Part shown: one piece after another, positions 50,108-59,204 of the stretch
Numbering within the stretch: the first letter of the stretch is position 1
Layout: every line of letters starts with the position of its first letter
Source: Pseudomonas sp.
Lineage (GTDB): Bacteria > Pseudomonadota > Gammaproteobacteria > Pseudomonadales > Pseudomonadaceae
Length of the DNA stretch: 64,000 bases
Assembly (NCBI RefSeq): GCF_030150285.1
Contig: NZ_JASLGE010000032.1
Location: 114,896-178,895 of the forward strand
Direction: 5' to 3'
Program-made: the position numbers and the translations under genes
The notes under the pieces: model-generated
What the model was told of the DNA's origin: nothing
The model's input: the letters and a program-made list of their open reading frames with translations, nothing else
Database searches by the model: none

Positions 50108-51040
50108 ATGGATCGCCCGCATTTTCGAGCTGCTTTTTTTCATCCGCGCTATTGGCTGCTATGGCTAGGGCTTGGCGTGCTCTGGCTGGTGGTGCAACTG
50201 CCTTACGCCACTCAGTTGTGGATTGGCCGTGTACTCGGCGCGTTGATGTACCGCGTGGCGGGCGACCGTCGGCGTATCGCCGCGCGTAATCTTGAGCTGT
50301 GTTTCCCCGAAAAGTCCGACGCCGAGCGTAAGCGTTTACTCAAGGAGAACTTCGCTTCAACCGGTATTGCCTTCTTTGAAATGGCCATGAGCTGGTGGTG
50401 GTCCAGGCCACGTCTGGCCCGACTGGCCCATGTCGAGGGGCTGGAGCACCTCAAGCAGGCGCAGCAGGAGGGCAAGGGCGTTATTTTGATGGCGTTTCAC
50501 TTCACCACTCTGGAGATTGGGGCCGCCTTGCTGGGCCAGCAGCACACCATCGATGGCATGTACCGCGAGCATAAAAATGCGCTGTTTGATTTCATCCAGC
50601 GCCGCGGGCGCGAGCGCCATAATGTCGATTCGCTGGCCGTTGAGCGCGATGATGTGCGGGGTATGCTCAAGTTGCTGCGCGCTGGCCGAGCGATCTGGTA
50701 TGCCCCGGACCAGGACTACGGTGCCAAACAAAGCATCTTTGTACCGTTGTTCAATATTCCGGCCGCGACAGTGACAGCCACCAGCAAGTTCGCCAAGCTG
50801 GGCAAAGCCCATGTTGTGCCTTTTACTCAACAACGGTTGGCAGATGGCAGCGGCTATAAGTTGGTGATTCATCCGCCCTTGACGGACTTCCCCGGAGAAA
50901 GCGATGAGGTCGATTGCCTGCGTATCAATCAATGGGTCGAGCGGGCAATCCGTGAATGCCCCGAGCAATACTTGTGGGCTCACCGGCGCTTCAAGACCCG
51001 CCCGCCGGGTGAGCCGAAGCTGTACGAAAAACGCCGTTGA
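50108..51040 (+). CDS. Lipid A lauroyl/secondary acyltransferase, LpxL/HtrB-like
   Basis: 310 residues. One N-terminal membrane helix (YWLLWLGLGVLWLVVQLPYATQL), then the HxxxxE/D acyltransferase motif: GVILMAFHFTTLEIG, and further YAPDQDYGAKQSIFVPLF. The enzyme adds a secondary acyl chain to lipid A at the inner face of the inner membrane. Pseudomonads have two such enzymes; this is the one beside the min genes. ATG at 50108. It is divergent from minC. Confidence 0.92.
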   Translation: MDRPHFRAAFFHPRYWLLWLGLGVLWLVVQLPYATQLWIGRVLGALMYRVAGDRRRIAARNLELCFPEKSDAERKRLLKENFASTGIAFFEMAMSWWWSRPRLARLAHVEGLEHLKQAQQEGKGVILMAFHFTTLEIGAALLGQQHTIDGMYREHKNALFDFIQRRGRERHNVDSLAVERDDVRGMLKLLRAGRAIWYAPDQDYGAKQSIFVPLFNIPAATVTATSKFAKLGKAHVVPFTQQRLADGSGYKLVIHPPLTDFPGESDEVDCLRINQWVERAIRECPEQYLWAHRRFKTRPPGEPKLYEKRR

Positions 51041-51064
51041 AGCTGGCGGCCATGGTGCTTGTTC

Positions 51065-52210
51065 ATGAGTGTCAAGGCCCCCGTAACAGGTCTGATTTTG
51101 TCGGGTGGCGGCGCACGGGCGGCCTATCAGGTCGGTGTGCTGGCGGCGATTGCCGAGTTGCTGCCCGCTGGGGCTGCCAACCCTTTTCCGGTGATCGTTG
51201 GCACTTCGGCGGGGGCGATCAACGCCGTTAGCCTGGCCAGCGGTGCTATGGCGTTTTCTTCGGCCGTCGAGCACCTGACCGCGTTTTGGCAGGGGTTCGA
51301 AAGCCATTTGGTGTTGCGCAGTGATTGGCCGGGTGTGATCCGGCAAGCCAGCCGGTTTTTTGGGCATAGCTTGCTAGGGTTGGGGGCATCGGTTCCGGTG
51401 GCCTTGCTCAACAGTGCCCCCTTGCGCGATTTGCTCGTGGATAAAATCAACTTTGCCGGCATTGAGCAGGCCATCGCCGAGCAGCATCTGCGCGCGGTGG
51501 CGGTTACGGCGTTTGGCTACTCTTCGGGTCAGGCCGTAACCTTTTATCAAGGTCAGGGTGCCATTGAGGGGTGGTTGCGCCATCGACGTATCGGGTTGCC
51601 AGCCGCGTTGACGGTTGATCATTTGCTGGCCAGTTCGGCCATTCCGCTGCTGTTTGCACCGGTGAGGATCGGTGACGAGTTTTTCGGCGATGGCGCAGTT
51701 CGCCAGTCCGCGCCCATAAGCCCGGCCCTTCACTTGGGGGCCAGCCGCGTACTCGTTGTCGGGGTGAGCGGCAACCCGCGCGGGCCTGATCCGCACATGG
51801 GGCAGCCGCGCTTTTTCAATACGCAGCACCCTACATTGGCGCAGATTGGTGGGCACATGCTCAACAGCACGTTTATCGACAGCCTTGAAAGCGATATTGA
51901 GTTGCTTGAACGCCTGAACCACTTGGGGCAACTGTTGCCGAGCCAGCCAAGTCATTTGGGCTTGGCCCCTGTTGACGTGTTGGTGATTGCACCGAGTCAG
52001 CCCATTGACGAAATTGCTGCCCGGCATCGGGATGAGTTGCCATCAGCGTTACGTCTGTTTTTGCGTGGTCCGGGTGCGACCAAAACCAGTGGTGCAGGCG
52101 TGTTGAGTTACTTGTTGTTTGAGTCGGGTTATTGCCGGGAACTGATTGAGTTGGGGCGCAGGGATGCGTTGGCCAAACGTGAAGTCTTATGCAAATTTCT
52201 GAGCATTTAG
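51065..52210 (+). CDS. Patatin-like phospholipase
   Basis: 381 residues. The oxyanion loop SGGGARAAYQVG, the nucleophile Ser48 in GTSAG and the dyad Asp in FFGDGAVRQ are all present. No signal peptide, so probably a cytoplasmic or membrane-associated lipid acyl hydrolase. It follows the acyltransferase gene by 24 bp and is likely co-transcribed. The ATG at 51065 is preferred over an upstream TTG. Confidence 0.9.
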   Translation: MSVKAPVTGLILSGGGARAAYQVGVLAAIAELLPAGAANPFPVIVGTSAGAINAVSLASGAMAFSSAVEHLTAFWQGFESHLVLRSDWPGVIRQASRFFGHSLLGLGASVPVALLNSAPLRDLLVDKINFAGIEQAIAEQHLRAVAVTAFGYSSGQAVTFYQGQGAIEGWLRHRRIGLPAALTVDHLLASSAIPLLFAPVRIGDEFFGDGAVRQSAPISPALHLGASRVLVVGVSGNPRGPDPHMGQPRFFNTQHPTLAQIGGHMLNSTFIDSLESDIELLERLNHLGQLLPSQPSHLGLAPVDVLVIAPSQPIDEIAARHRDELPSALRLFLRGPGATKTSGAGVLSYLLFESGYCRELIELGRRDALAKREVLCKFLSI

Positions 52211-52258
52211 CATCAGGCACCTACTGTGACGGCAGGTACTAAAAAACTCTCTGGCTCC

Positions 52259-52272
52259 TAGGAATTCCCCTA
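52259..52272. promoter_or_regulatory. Dyad-like RcsB-type box upstream of the autotransporter gene
   Basis: TAGGAATTCCCCTA is an imperfect 14-base dyad resembling RcsB sites (TAAGAATATTCCTA). It overlaps a second pair CTACA/TGTAG spanning about 52270-52289 and lies about 85-100 bp before the autotransporter start. Confidence 0.3.
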
Positions 52273-52355
52273 CATATCGGTCTGTGTAGTTACTGTAGCT
52301 TCGCCACCCTTTATGCCGAGGACTAAAACCGGTTCTCGCTCACCGGGGTGTGCAC

Positions 52356-54527
52356 ATGCCTGTAATCCGTCCGTTTAAAATCAAGCCACTGGCTTTATCA
52401 ATCCATGCGTTGTCCGCGGTTACTGCGCTGGTTCTCAGCCAAACGGCTGCTGCCATTCCCGTCATAGGGGAGATGACGATTGATGATCGAACCCCTGTCC
52501 AACGTTATGAGGTCAGTGGCGCTGGCAGCAAATTGACTGCCAATGTGGCGACGACGCGAGCGATCAGCGTGAGCACGGGCGCAGAAGTTGAGTTGAATGG
52601 CTCGGTGGTTGATGGCCGCGCAGACGACGCCTTGACCCTGGAAGGTGCCACGGCGGCCATGACCGGCAGTAACCTTAGCAGCGAAACCGTAGGGCTCAAT
52701 GACCTGGGCGGCAGTGACATCACGGCTGCCAACAGTTCAATAACAGGCGGTAATACGGGCGCTATTGTAGGGTCCGGCAGTACGTTCACTTTGCAAAATA
52801 CCCGTATTGTCGGGTCGTATGCGGACAGTGTCGGCTTGCAACTGCAGGGGGGCAGTGTGCGGGCAACGAATGAAAGCGTCATTCGTGGCGGGCAGGCAGG
52901 CGTGGTAATGGCACCCTCGGCAGGGGCGGGCGACACGCATTCGCTGGAGCTGGATAATTCCAGCGTAGAGGGCGAGACCGGTTCGGCCATTGTCGTCGGA
53001 GAGGGCGGTGCGGTTAACGCGACGATCAGCGTGTTGAACGGCTCAACCCTGACTGGCGGTAACGGCACGCTGCTCGAGGTGAATGCGGGTTCAACGGCCT
53101 CTTTGCAGGTGGATAACAGCCATCTGGTGGGGGACGTGATTGTCGAGGCCGGTAGCACTGCCAACCTGGTGCTTGATAACTCGGCCACCTTGATCGGGCG
53201 CCTGGAAAATGTGTCAAGCCTGGAGCTTAACCGTGGGGCGCAATGGACCCTGGTTGAGAGCAGTCAGTTGGGTGACGTGTCCATGGACGGGGGCGCGATC
53301 AAGCTTGGCGAGCCCGGCGCTTTCTATACCTTGTCGATGGACAGCCTCGAAGGCAATGGCACCTTTGTGATGGATGCCGACTTTACCCTGGGAAAAACCG
53401 ATGTGCTTGAGGTCACCGGCCTGGCCAGCGGCGACCACCGTTTGATGATAGGCAGCAGCGGGACTGATCCCTTGGCGGACAGCAAGCTCAGTGTGGTGAC
53501 AACCGGTGGCGGCGATGCCGAGTTCTCTCTGGCCACAGACCGCGTCGACCTGGGGGCCTATTCGTATGACCTTGTTCGCGAAGGCAATGAATGGTTCCTG
53601 GCCTCCAAAGGTACGATAAGCCCCGGTACCCGGTCAGTGCTCGGTCTGTTCAACGCCGCGCCCACCGTGTGGTATGGCGAAATGAGCACCTTGAGCAGCC
53701 GCATGGGTGACATCCGCATGAACCCGGGCAATGCAGGTTTCTGGGTGCGTGCCTATGGCAATAAATTCAACGTGTCCGGGCGTTCGGGGTTTGCGTATGC
53801 GCAGCAACAGCAAGGCATGTCTTTTGGTGCCGATGCGCCGCTGCCCTATGGCGATGCCCGCTGGTTGGTGGGGTTGATGGGCGGGTACAGCCAGTCGGAC
53901 CTGGACCTTCAACAAGGGACTACTGGCAAGGTCGACAGTTACTACTTGGGTGCATATGCCACGTGGGCGGATGATTCGGGTTTTTACGTGGATAGCGTCG
54001 TGAAGCTCAATCGGTTTCAGAACGAGTCAAGCGTTGGCATGAGTGATGGCTCGATTGCCAAAGGTGCTTACGCCAACCATGGTCTCGGGGCCACTGTGGA
54101 AGCAGGCCAGCATATAAAACTAGCCAATAGCTTCTATGTAGAACCCTATGCACAAGTCGCGGCGTTGGTGGTGGAAGGCAGCGAGTACACGCTGGATAAC
54201 GGTATGAAAGCGGAGGGTGACCAGACACATTCTGTGCTGGGCAAGTTAGGCGTGACGGCTGGCCGCCATTTCGACCTGGGTGATAAACGTTTGCTCAAGC
54301 CCTATGTGCGTGCTGCCTGGGCTCAGGAGTTCTCGGCGCGTAACAAGGTTGAAGTCAATGGCAATGCCTTTAACAACGACCTTTCCGGTTCTCGCGCCGA
54401 GTTTGGTGTGGGGGTTGCGATGACCATGACCGATCGGATCAGCCTGCATGCCGACGTCGAGTACAGCCATGGCGAGAAAATTGAACAGCCTTATGGTGTC
54501 AATGCCGGTGTGCGTTACAGCTGGTAA
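52356..54527 (+). CDS. Autotransporter with a compact pertactin-like beta-helix passenger
   Basis: 723 residues. A signal peptide of about 35 residues ends near SQTAAA. The passenger (about 36-440) is rich in Gly, Ser, Asn and Thr with repeated short turns such as LEVNAGSTASLQVDNSHLVGDVIVEAGSTANLVLDNSA, typical of a right-handed beta-helix and pertactin-like adhesins. The C-terminal translocator barrel (about 455-723) begins near WYGEMSTLSSRMGDIRM, has GFWVRAYG and ends VRYSW, with Trp in place of the usual terminal Phe. No protease motif or RGD was seen. The ATG at 52356 is used; a GTG two codons earlier is possible. Single gene with its own terminator. Confidence 0.92.
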   Translation: MPVIRPFKIKPLALSIHALSAVTALVLSQTAAAIPVIGEMTIDDRTPVQRYEVSGAGSKLTANVATTRAISVSTGAEVELNGSVVDGRADDALTLEGATAAMTGSNLSSETVGLNDLGGSDITAANSSITGGNTGAIVGSGSTFTLQNTRIVGSYADSVGLQLQGGSVRATNESVIRGGQAGVVMAPSAGAGDTHSLELDNSSVEGETGSAIVVGEGGAVNATISVLNGSTLTGGNGTLLEVNAGSTASLQVDNSHLVGDVIVEAGSTANLVLDNSATLIGRLENVSSLELNRGAQWTLVESSQLGDVSMDGGAIKLGEPGAFYTLSMDSLEGNGTFVMDADFTLGKTDVLEVTGLASGDHRLMIGSSGTDPLADSKLSVVTTGGGDAEFSLATDRVDLGAYSYDLVREGNEWFLASKGTISPGTRSVLGLFNAAPTVWYGEMSTLSSRMGDIRMNPGNAGFWVRAYGNKFNVSGRSGFAYAQQQQGMSFGADAPLPYGDARWLVGLMGGYSQSDLDLQQGTTGKVDSYYLGAYATWADDSGFYVDSVVKLNRFQNESSVGMSDGSIAKGAYANHGLGATVEAGQHIKLANSFYVEPYAQVAALVVEGSEYTLDNGMKAEGDQTHSVLGKLGVTAGRHFDLGDKRLLKPYVRAAWAQEFSARNKVEVNGNAFNNDLSGSRAEFGVGVAMTMTDRISLHADVEYSHGEKIEQPYGVNAGVRYSW

Positions 54528-54551
54528 GAACCAGGCTGTTGAACACCTGAC

Positions 54552-54582
54552 GGGGATTGAGGCCAAGCTGGACTCAATCCCC
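54552..54582 (+). terminator. Hairpin terminator after the autotransporter gene
   Basis: A perfect 9-bp stem GGGGATTGA/TCAATCCCC with a 13-base loop between the convergent autotransporter and mlaA genes. Short T-tract. Confidence 0.6.
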
Positions 54583-54598
54583 TTGTGCGTGTCAGAGG

Positions 54599-55387
54599 TT
54601 ACTCTGCAATCTGCAGTTTGCGTGCTTCGGTGTAGATGTAGCGCAACTTGTCGTATTCAAACGGTGAGTCGAACTGGCCGTAGCGGAAGCTGGTGTTGTA
54701 CCGCTTATCAATTGCCTGCAACAGCCAGATCTCTGGGTTGCGCGTGCTTTCGTGAGGCACATTGAGGAAGTTGATCTCTTGGTTGGCCCCATAGTCGACC
54801 ACCAGGCCCGTCGTATCGCGCAGGTTTGAGGGGCCGAGAATGGGCAGCATCAGGTAAGCGCCACCCGGTACGCCATAAAAGCCCAGTGTTTGCCCGAAAT
54901 CTTCACTGTGGCGCGGCAGGCCCATTGCCGTGGCAGGGTCCCACAGGCCGCCAAGGCCCAGCGTTGTGTTAAACAGCAAGCGCGCGGTGGTTTTCAATGA
55001 GCGCTCGCCCTTGAGTTGCAGCACGCTGTTAAACAGGTTGGGCACATCGCCGAGGTTGTTGAAGAAGTTGGTGACACCGGTACGTACAAAGCTGGGTGTG
55101 ACATAGCGATAGCCATCGACAACCGGTAGAAACACCCACTGATCGAAGCGGTAGTTAAAGTGGTAGATGCGTCGGTTGATCGATTCCAGCGGGTCGTAAA
55201 CGCTCAGCGCGTTCATGGTTGCCCGTTCAAACTCGCGTTGATCGAGGCCGGGATTGAACTTCAGCATCTTTAACGGCTGAGTGAACCCGTCGATGTCCTG
55301 TTTGCGTTCGGTATGTGCTGCACTGTCGTCCGCCTGGGCATAGCCTGCGCTCAGCAGGGCGGCAGCCAGTAATAAATGTTTAGCCAC
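54599..55387 (-). CDS. mlaA: Phospholipid-transport protein MlaA (VacJ family), without lipobox
   Basis: 262 residues from a GTG start with GGAG 8 bases upstream. The MlaA domain is clear: YDPLESINRRIYHFNYRFDQW, FFNNLGDVPNLFNSVLQLKG and FGQTLGFYGVPGGAYLMLPILGPSNLRDTTG. MlaA removes mislocalised phospholipid from the outer leaflet of the outer membrane. The signal peptide (AKHLLLAAALLSAGYAQADD) has no Cys, so it is a secreted rather than lipidated form, unlike E. coli MlaA. It overlaps the upstream hydrolase gene by 8 bp. Confidence 0.93.
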   Translation of the reverse strand: MAKHLLLAAALLSAGYAQADDSAAHTERKQDIDGFTQPLKMLKFNPGLDQREFERATMNALSVYDPLESINRRIYHFNYRFDQWVFLPVVDGYRYVTPSFVRTGVTNFFNNLGDVPNLFNSVLQLKGERSLKTTARLLFNTTLGLGGLWDPATAMGLPRHSEDFGQTLGFYGVPGGAYLMLPILGPSNLRDTTGLVVDYGANQEINFLNVPHESTRNPEIWLLQAIDKRYNTSFRYGQFDSPFEYDKLRYIYTEARKLQIAE

Positions 55388-56678
55388 GGAAGAACTCCAG
55401 CATGGCGTCTGCATTGACGCGGTAATTGAGGTTGCCGCAATGGCCGCCATACGGGTAGACCGTCAGGCGATTGCCGAATGTTGTGCGCAGAAAGCCAAGG
55501 TCGCCAGGGCCGAGAATGATGTCGTCAGCATTGTGCATCACCGCAATCTTTGGCGTGTTGTGCAGGTAGTCCTTCAGGGCGTACAGGCTGACCTGGTCGA
55601 TCAATTGCAGCAGGCTGCCGCCATCGGTACGGGCGCGCCACATCGGAATGACTTGCTCAGTCAGGTAGCAGTCGAAGTCGCATTGCAGTGCACGCTTGAG
55701 GAAGGGCGTGAGGCTGGTGCCTTCGGTGATCGGGTAGTTGGGCGGCGTTATCAGGCCGCGACGGTTGATCAAGTCCGAAGTGAATACGATGTCGGCAGAC
55801 GAAAACCGGAACATGGTGCCGATCAACATCGCCATTTGCTCGTTGGTCAGGCGCTCTTTGGAGTTCTGAATGTCATACACCAACGCGGCATTGAGGTCGA
55901 CGTAGCCTTTTTGCTTGAAGTAGCGCGTCAGCTTGGCCAGGACCAGTTCATAGAAGGTGGTGCTGTTATTGACACCCTTGACCTCGGTTTGCACCAGTTT
56001 GTCGAGGTTGCTGATCGAGGTGTAGAGGTTGACGGGCGGGTTGAGCATCAACACTTTTTTGAAGTTGAAGCTCTTGCGGGTTTCATCCAGGTGGCTGACG
56101 AACGCCGCATCCAAGGCACCCAGGCTGTAACCGCTCAGGTAGTACTCCGTGACGGGAACATTGGCTTGTTGCGCGCGCACCGCTTGCATGACCCGGTACA
56201 AGTCTTCGGCATCGTACTGGCTAACGCCCGGCGTGGCGAAGCGTGAGGCCGCGCTCATAAAGTCATAGCTGGTGGGCGATGACAGTTGAACGACGTGATA
56301 GCCCTCTTGGTAGAACAGCTTTTTCAGGTATTCGTTAAGGCTGCTGTGATAAGGCGCGCCGGTGCCGGCAATCAAAAATATCAGAGGAGCCGGGTGGTCT
56401 TGCGTGGCGATGCGATAGGTCAGCTTTTTAACCGACCAGAAGTTGGCTGGCAGGGTGAACTCACGCTCAGGGCGCAACCTGAGGGTGTAGTCCGATTGTG
56501 AGATCTCATCATCGCTCGGCAGCAGCGGGCGCATCTCGGGTGGGGTGGTAGCAATGGTGGCTTCAAACGGGTTGGTAATGGGGTAGCCATAGGTGGCGGG
56601 ATCTATATCAACCGCTCGTGCGGACGCACTCAAGATAAGGCCGCCTAGCAAGGCAGCGAGGGGTAGAGAACGAAGCAT
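55380..56678 (-). CDS. Exported alpha/beta hydrolase coupled to MlaA
   Basis: 432 residues. A signal peptide ends near ASARAVDI. The alpha/beta-hydrolase elements are the nucleophile elbow GYSLGALDAAF (Ser about residue 175), an Asp in VMHNADDIILG and the His in YPYGGHCGNLNY near the C-terminus. Related genes beside vacJ are sometimes labelled serine/threonine kinases, which this sequence does not support. The start at 56678 follows AGGGA at 9 bases; the open frame is longer. The overlap with mlaA suggests a periplasmic lipase or phospholipid-processing role (inference). Confidence 0.85.
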   Translation of the reverse strand: MLRSLPLAALLGGLILSASARAVDIDPATYGYPITNPFEATIATTPPEMRPLLPSDDEISQSDYTLRLRPEREFTLPANFWSVKKLTYRIATQDHPAPLIFLIAGTGAPYHSSLNEYLKKLFYQEGYHVVQLSSPTSYDFMSAASRFATPGVSQYDAEDLYRVMQAVRAQQANVPVTEYYLSGYSLGALDAAFVSHLDETRKSFNFKKVLMLNPPVNLYTSISNLDKLVQTEVKGVNNSTTFYELVLAKLTRYFKQKGYVDLNAALVYDIQNSKERLTNEQMAMLIGTMFRFSSADIVFTSDLINRRGLITPPNYPITEGTSLTPFLKRALQCDFDCYLTEQVIPMWRARTDGGSLLQLIDQVSLYALKDYLHNTPKIAVMHNADDIILGPGDLGFLRTTFGNRLTVYPYGGHCGNLNYRVNADAMLEFFRG

Positions 56679-56908
56679 GATGACTATCCCTGGAAAAGGT
56701 GCGGAGAAGGTTCGCAAACTCTGACCACCGGGCAGCCGTTGAAGTGCCACGGTGGGCGTACATTCATTCAAAAACAGACGGTGGGCCATCAAATGGCAAT
56801 CAGACGATACACGTTGAATGACTTTAGTGAACAGATATCTCTTTGCAAGGCTTGCATAGACAAGGCGGGCGATTAAGCTGAGCGCCGTTTTGTTTATCGG
56901 AGTGTGTC

Positions 56909-57271
56909 ATGCGCCCACGTTTGCCGTTGGTCCTGCTACTTATCGCCCTGCCAGTGTGGCTGGCTGCCAGCTATGGCTTGCGTTACGGCTTTATGGAAGA
57001 TCCGCAATGGGTAGGGCTGTGCGTGGCCGATGCCGCGCGTTGGGAATGCCAGCTGAGGGCTAGCATGGGGTGGCTGATTCATTTCAGAGTGATGGGGTGG
57101 TTGGCGCTGGTGACGTCGGTGATTGCGTTCTTTGTGCCGGGTGGCTTCGGGAGAGCGCTGGCGATACTGGCCCTGCTGTTCGGTTTTCCAGCGTTGGTGC
57201 TGTACAACGCGAGCCTGGCCGTGTTTGCCGTGGTGATTGCCGGGTTGCGGCTAGTGCGGGCTGTGAAGTAA
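56909..57271 (+). CDS. Small integral membrane protein, hypothetical
   Basis: 120 residues with three hydrophobic segments (LPLVLLLIALPVWLAASYGL, VMGWLALVTSVIAFFVPGG and ALAILALLFGFPALVLYNASLAVFAVVIAGLRLV) and two cysteines in the first loop (LCVADAARWECQL). Probably an inner-membrane protein. The start ATG is preceded by CGGAG at 8 bases. It stands alone between the hydrolase/mlaA pair and the GH17 gene. I do not recognise the family. Confidence 0.75.
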   Translation: MRPRLPLVLLLIALPVWLAASYGLRYGFMEDPQWVGLCVADAARWECQLRASMGWLIHFRVMGWLALVTSVIAFFVPGGFGRALAILALLFGFPALVLYNASLAVFAVVIAGLRLVRAVK

Positions 57272-57292
57272 ACCCAGCCTTGGCAGGAAAGG

Positions 57293-57372
57293 GCGGTCGA
57301 TTGCTCGCGATCTTTTAACGATCAAAAGATCGCGAGCAAGCTCGCTCCTGCAGAGCATGCTCGCGATCTGGT
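57293..57372. repeat. REP-like inverted repeat, copy 5
   Basis: Perfect 16-bp arms TTGCTCGCGATCTTTT (57301-57316) and complement (57324-57339) with the tail CTCGCTCCTGCAG, followed by a partial half-copy GCTCGCGATC near 57358. It lies between convergent genes. Confidence 0.85.
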
Positions 57373-57399
57373 TTTTGATCCAAGGGCCCTCCTGCACCG

Positions 57400-58953
57400 T
57401 TACATCGCGCGTTTTCGAACGCTGCGCCAAAGAGCCATAACCATCAGCGCGCTCACTAGCGCCCACATCCAGGCTTGTTCGTTGTGCAGGCCTTCGCGGT
57501 ACAGCTGTATCGGAAGGCCCGCCGCGATGATCAATGCCAACAGGCCGAACTCGCGGCGTGGGCCACGGGTCGGGCGACACAGGTAAACCAATGCAGGCAG
57601 CAGCAGCGCCGCACTCGGAAAGCTGCGGTAGCGCGGCTCGAATACCAGCCCCAGCATCATGACCGCACCGGCAAAGCCGGCTGCTGCCAGCCACACGCCC
57701 GCCCGGCGCTCCAGCGCAGTGTACAGGCGCTCACGCCAGCCCTTTCGTGGGCTTAGGGTCAGTGCCGCGTGAGTCAAAACGATGAGGTTCAAACCAAGCA
57801 ACAGGCCAGCCCAGACCCACTCACCGACAAAGCGGCTGGTGACGCAGGCCAGTTCAGCCCACGCCACAATGCTACAGCCCGCCACTGCTCCTAATGCCGG
57901 GAGCAAGAGTGCGTCACGCGTGCTGCGAACACGTCCGCCCAGCACCAGCGTGCCCAGGAACAACGCTGCACCCAGGCCCAGCCACAGGGGCCAGTGCGGC
58001 AGGTTCGACACGGGGCCGGCCAAAATGCCCTTGTCCTGGCGATCGGCATCAAACAAGCCCCAGTACCCACCTACGGCCCCTTCGCTGCCGCGTTTCCAGG
58101 GCTGATCGAAGGCTTCGATCAAGTTGTATTTCCAGCCGTTTTGCTCAGCTTGCGTTACAAAGCCGCGAATGAATTTGGCTTCGTTAACCCGGCTGGGCAG
58201 GGCGGTTTCGCGCTGGCGGCCTTCGCTCGGCCAGCCTGTCTCACCTATCAGGATGTCTTTAGGGGCGAATTTGTCGCCAAATACGCGGCGAATCTGCACA
58301 ACATGGTCCACGGCCTGGTCGATGCCGGCAGGGTCATCCTCCCAATAAGGCAGCAGGTGAATGGTCAGGAAGTCGACCGCGGGGGCGATTTGCGGGTGCT
58401 GCAACCAGAATTCCCAGACTTCGGCGTAGGTCACAGGCTGTTTGATGTGGCGCTTGACCTGATCAATCAGGTTCACCAACTGCGGGGCGGTCACTTCTTT
58501 GCGCAGAAGTGCCTCGTTGCCGACGATTACGGCGGTGATGACGTCCGGGTTGGCATTGGCCGAAGCGATCAAAGCGCTGATTTCTTCGGCAGTGGCCTGC
58601 GCATTGCTGCTCACCCAAGCACCGCTCATCATGGTCAGGCCGTGCTTTCGGGCCAGATCGGGTAGGGCTTCAAGGCCCGCCTGGGAATAGGTGCGAATGC
58701 ATTCGAACCGCGTGGCGAGCAAGGCCAGGTCGGCGTCCATGCGTTCAATACGGGGCACAAAGGGTTGGTCGAACGGCGATTGGTCTTTGTCGAAGGGTGT
58801 GTAAGAGGCGCATTGCAATTTGTGGGTTGGGGTGGCGGCATCGGGCAGAACCACCGGTTGACCCAGGCCATACCAGAAACCGGCAATGGCAAACACGCCC
58901 AGCACGCAGGCGAACAGGTAAGGCAGCACGGGGAAGCGGGCAGTTGCAGACAT
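57400..58953 (-). CDS. GH17 beta-1,3-glucan enzyme with a multi-helix membrane C-terminus
   Basis: 517 residues. One N-terminal membrane helix (about 10-30), then a periplasmic GH17 barrel (about 50-305) with the acid/base Glu147 in VGNEALL and the nucleophile Glu238 in GETGWPSEG. About seven to eight membrane helices follow (about 320-510). The layout matches bacterial NdvB-associated glucosyltransferases/hydrolases that act on beta-glucans in pseudomonads. The product may be a periplasmic or cyclic glucan, unknown here. The ATG at 58953 has a weak ribosome-binding site; the frame is open further upstream. Confidence 0.88.
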   Translation of the reverse strand: MSATARFPVLPYLFACVLGVFAIAGFWYGLGQPVVLPDAATPTHKLQCASYTPFDKDQSPFDQPFVPRIERMDADLALLATRFECIRTYSQAGLEALPDLARKHGLTMMSGAWVSSNAQATAEEISALIASANANPDVITAVIVGNEALLRKEVTAPQLVNLIDQVKRHIKQPVTYAEVWEFWLQHPQIAPAVDFLTIHLLPYWEDDPAGIDQAVDHVVQIRRVFGDKFAPKDILIGETGWPSEGRQRETALPSRVNEAKFIRGFVTQAEQNGWKYNLIEAFDQPWKRGSEGAVGGYWGLFDADRQDKGILAGPVSNLPHWPLWLGLGAALFLGTLVLGGRVRSTRDALLLPALGAVAGCSIVAWAELACVTSRFVGEWVWAGLLLGLNLIVLTHAALTLSPRKGWRERLYTALERRAGVWLAAAGFAGAVMMLGLVFEPRYRSFPSAALLLPALVYLCRPTRGPRREFGLLALIIAAGLPIQLYREGLHNEQAWMWALVSALMVMALWRSVRKRAM

Positions 58954-59204
58954 GGTCAGGCCGTATGGGAACAAAGCCGCGCATCTTACCTGCAATTGGG
59001 AAGGCTTATCGCCCGGGTATAATTTTGACACGCAAAGTTCTCGCGCCAGTATGGACATCTGGTGCGAGTATCTGTGTATGCAGCGCGATAATGTCGTTTG
59101 TGGCTGCCTCAGCGTCGTCGTCAGAGCAGGGTGTGCAGCGGTTGAAGTCGATGATCATTGGGCGGCTCGGCACTCGTCGGGCCCGGCACGGCGAGGAATC
59201 GACA

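Noticed and set aside
55380..56678. Calling the protein beside MlaA a serine/threonine kinase
   Set aside because: No kinase motifs; it has a signal peptide and a GYSLG nucleophile elbow with Asp and His in hydrolase order.
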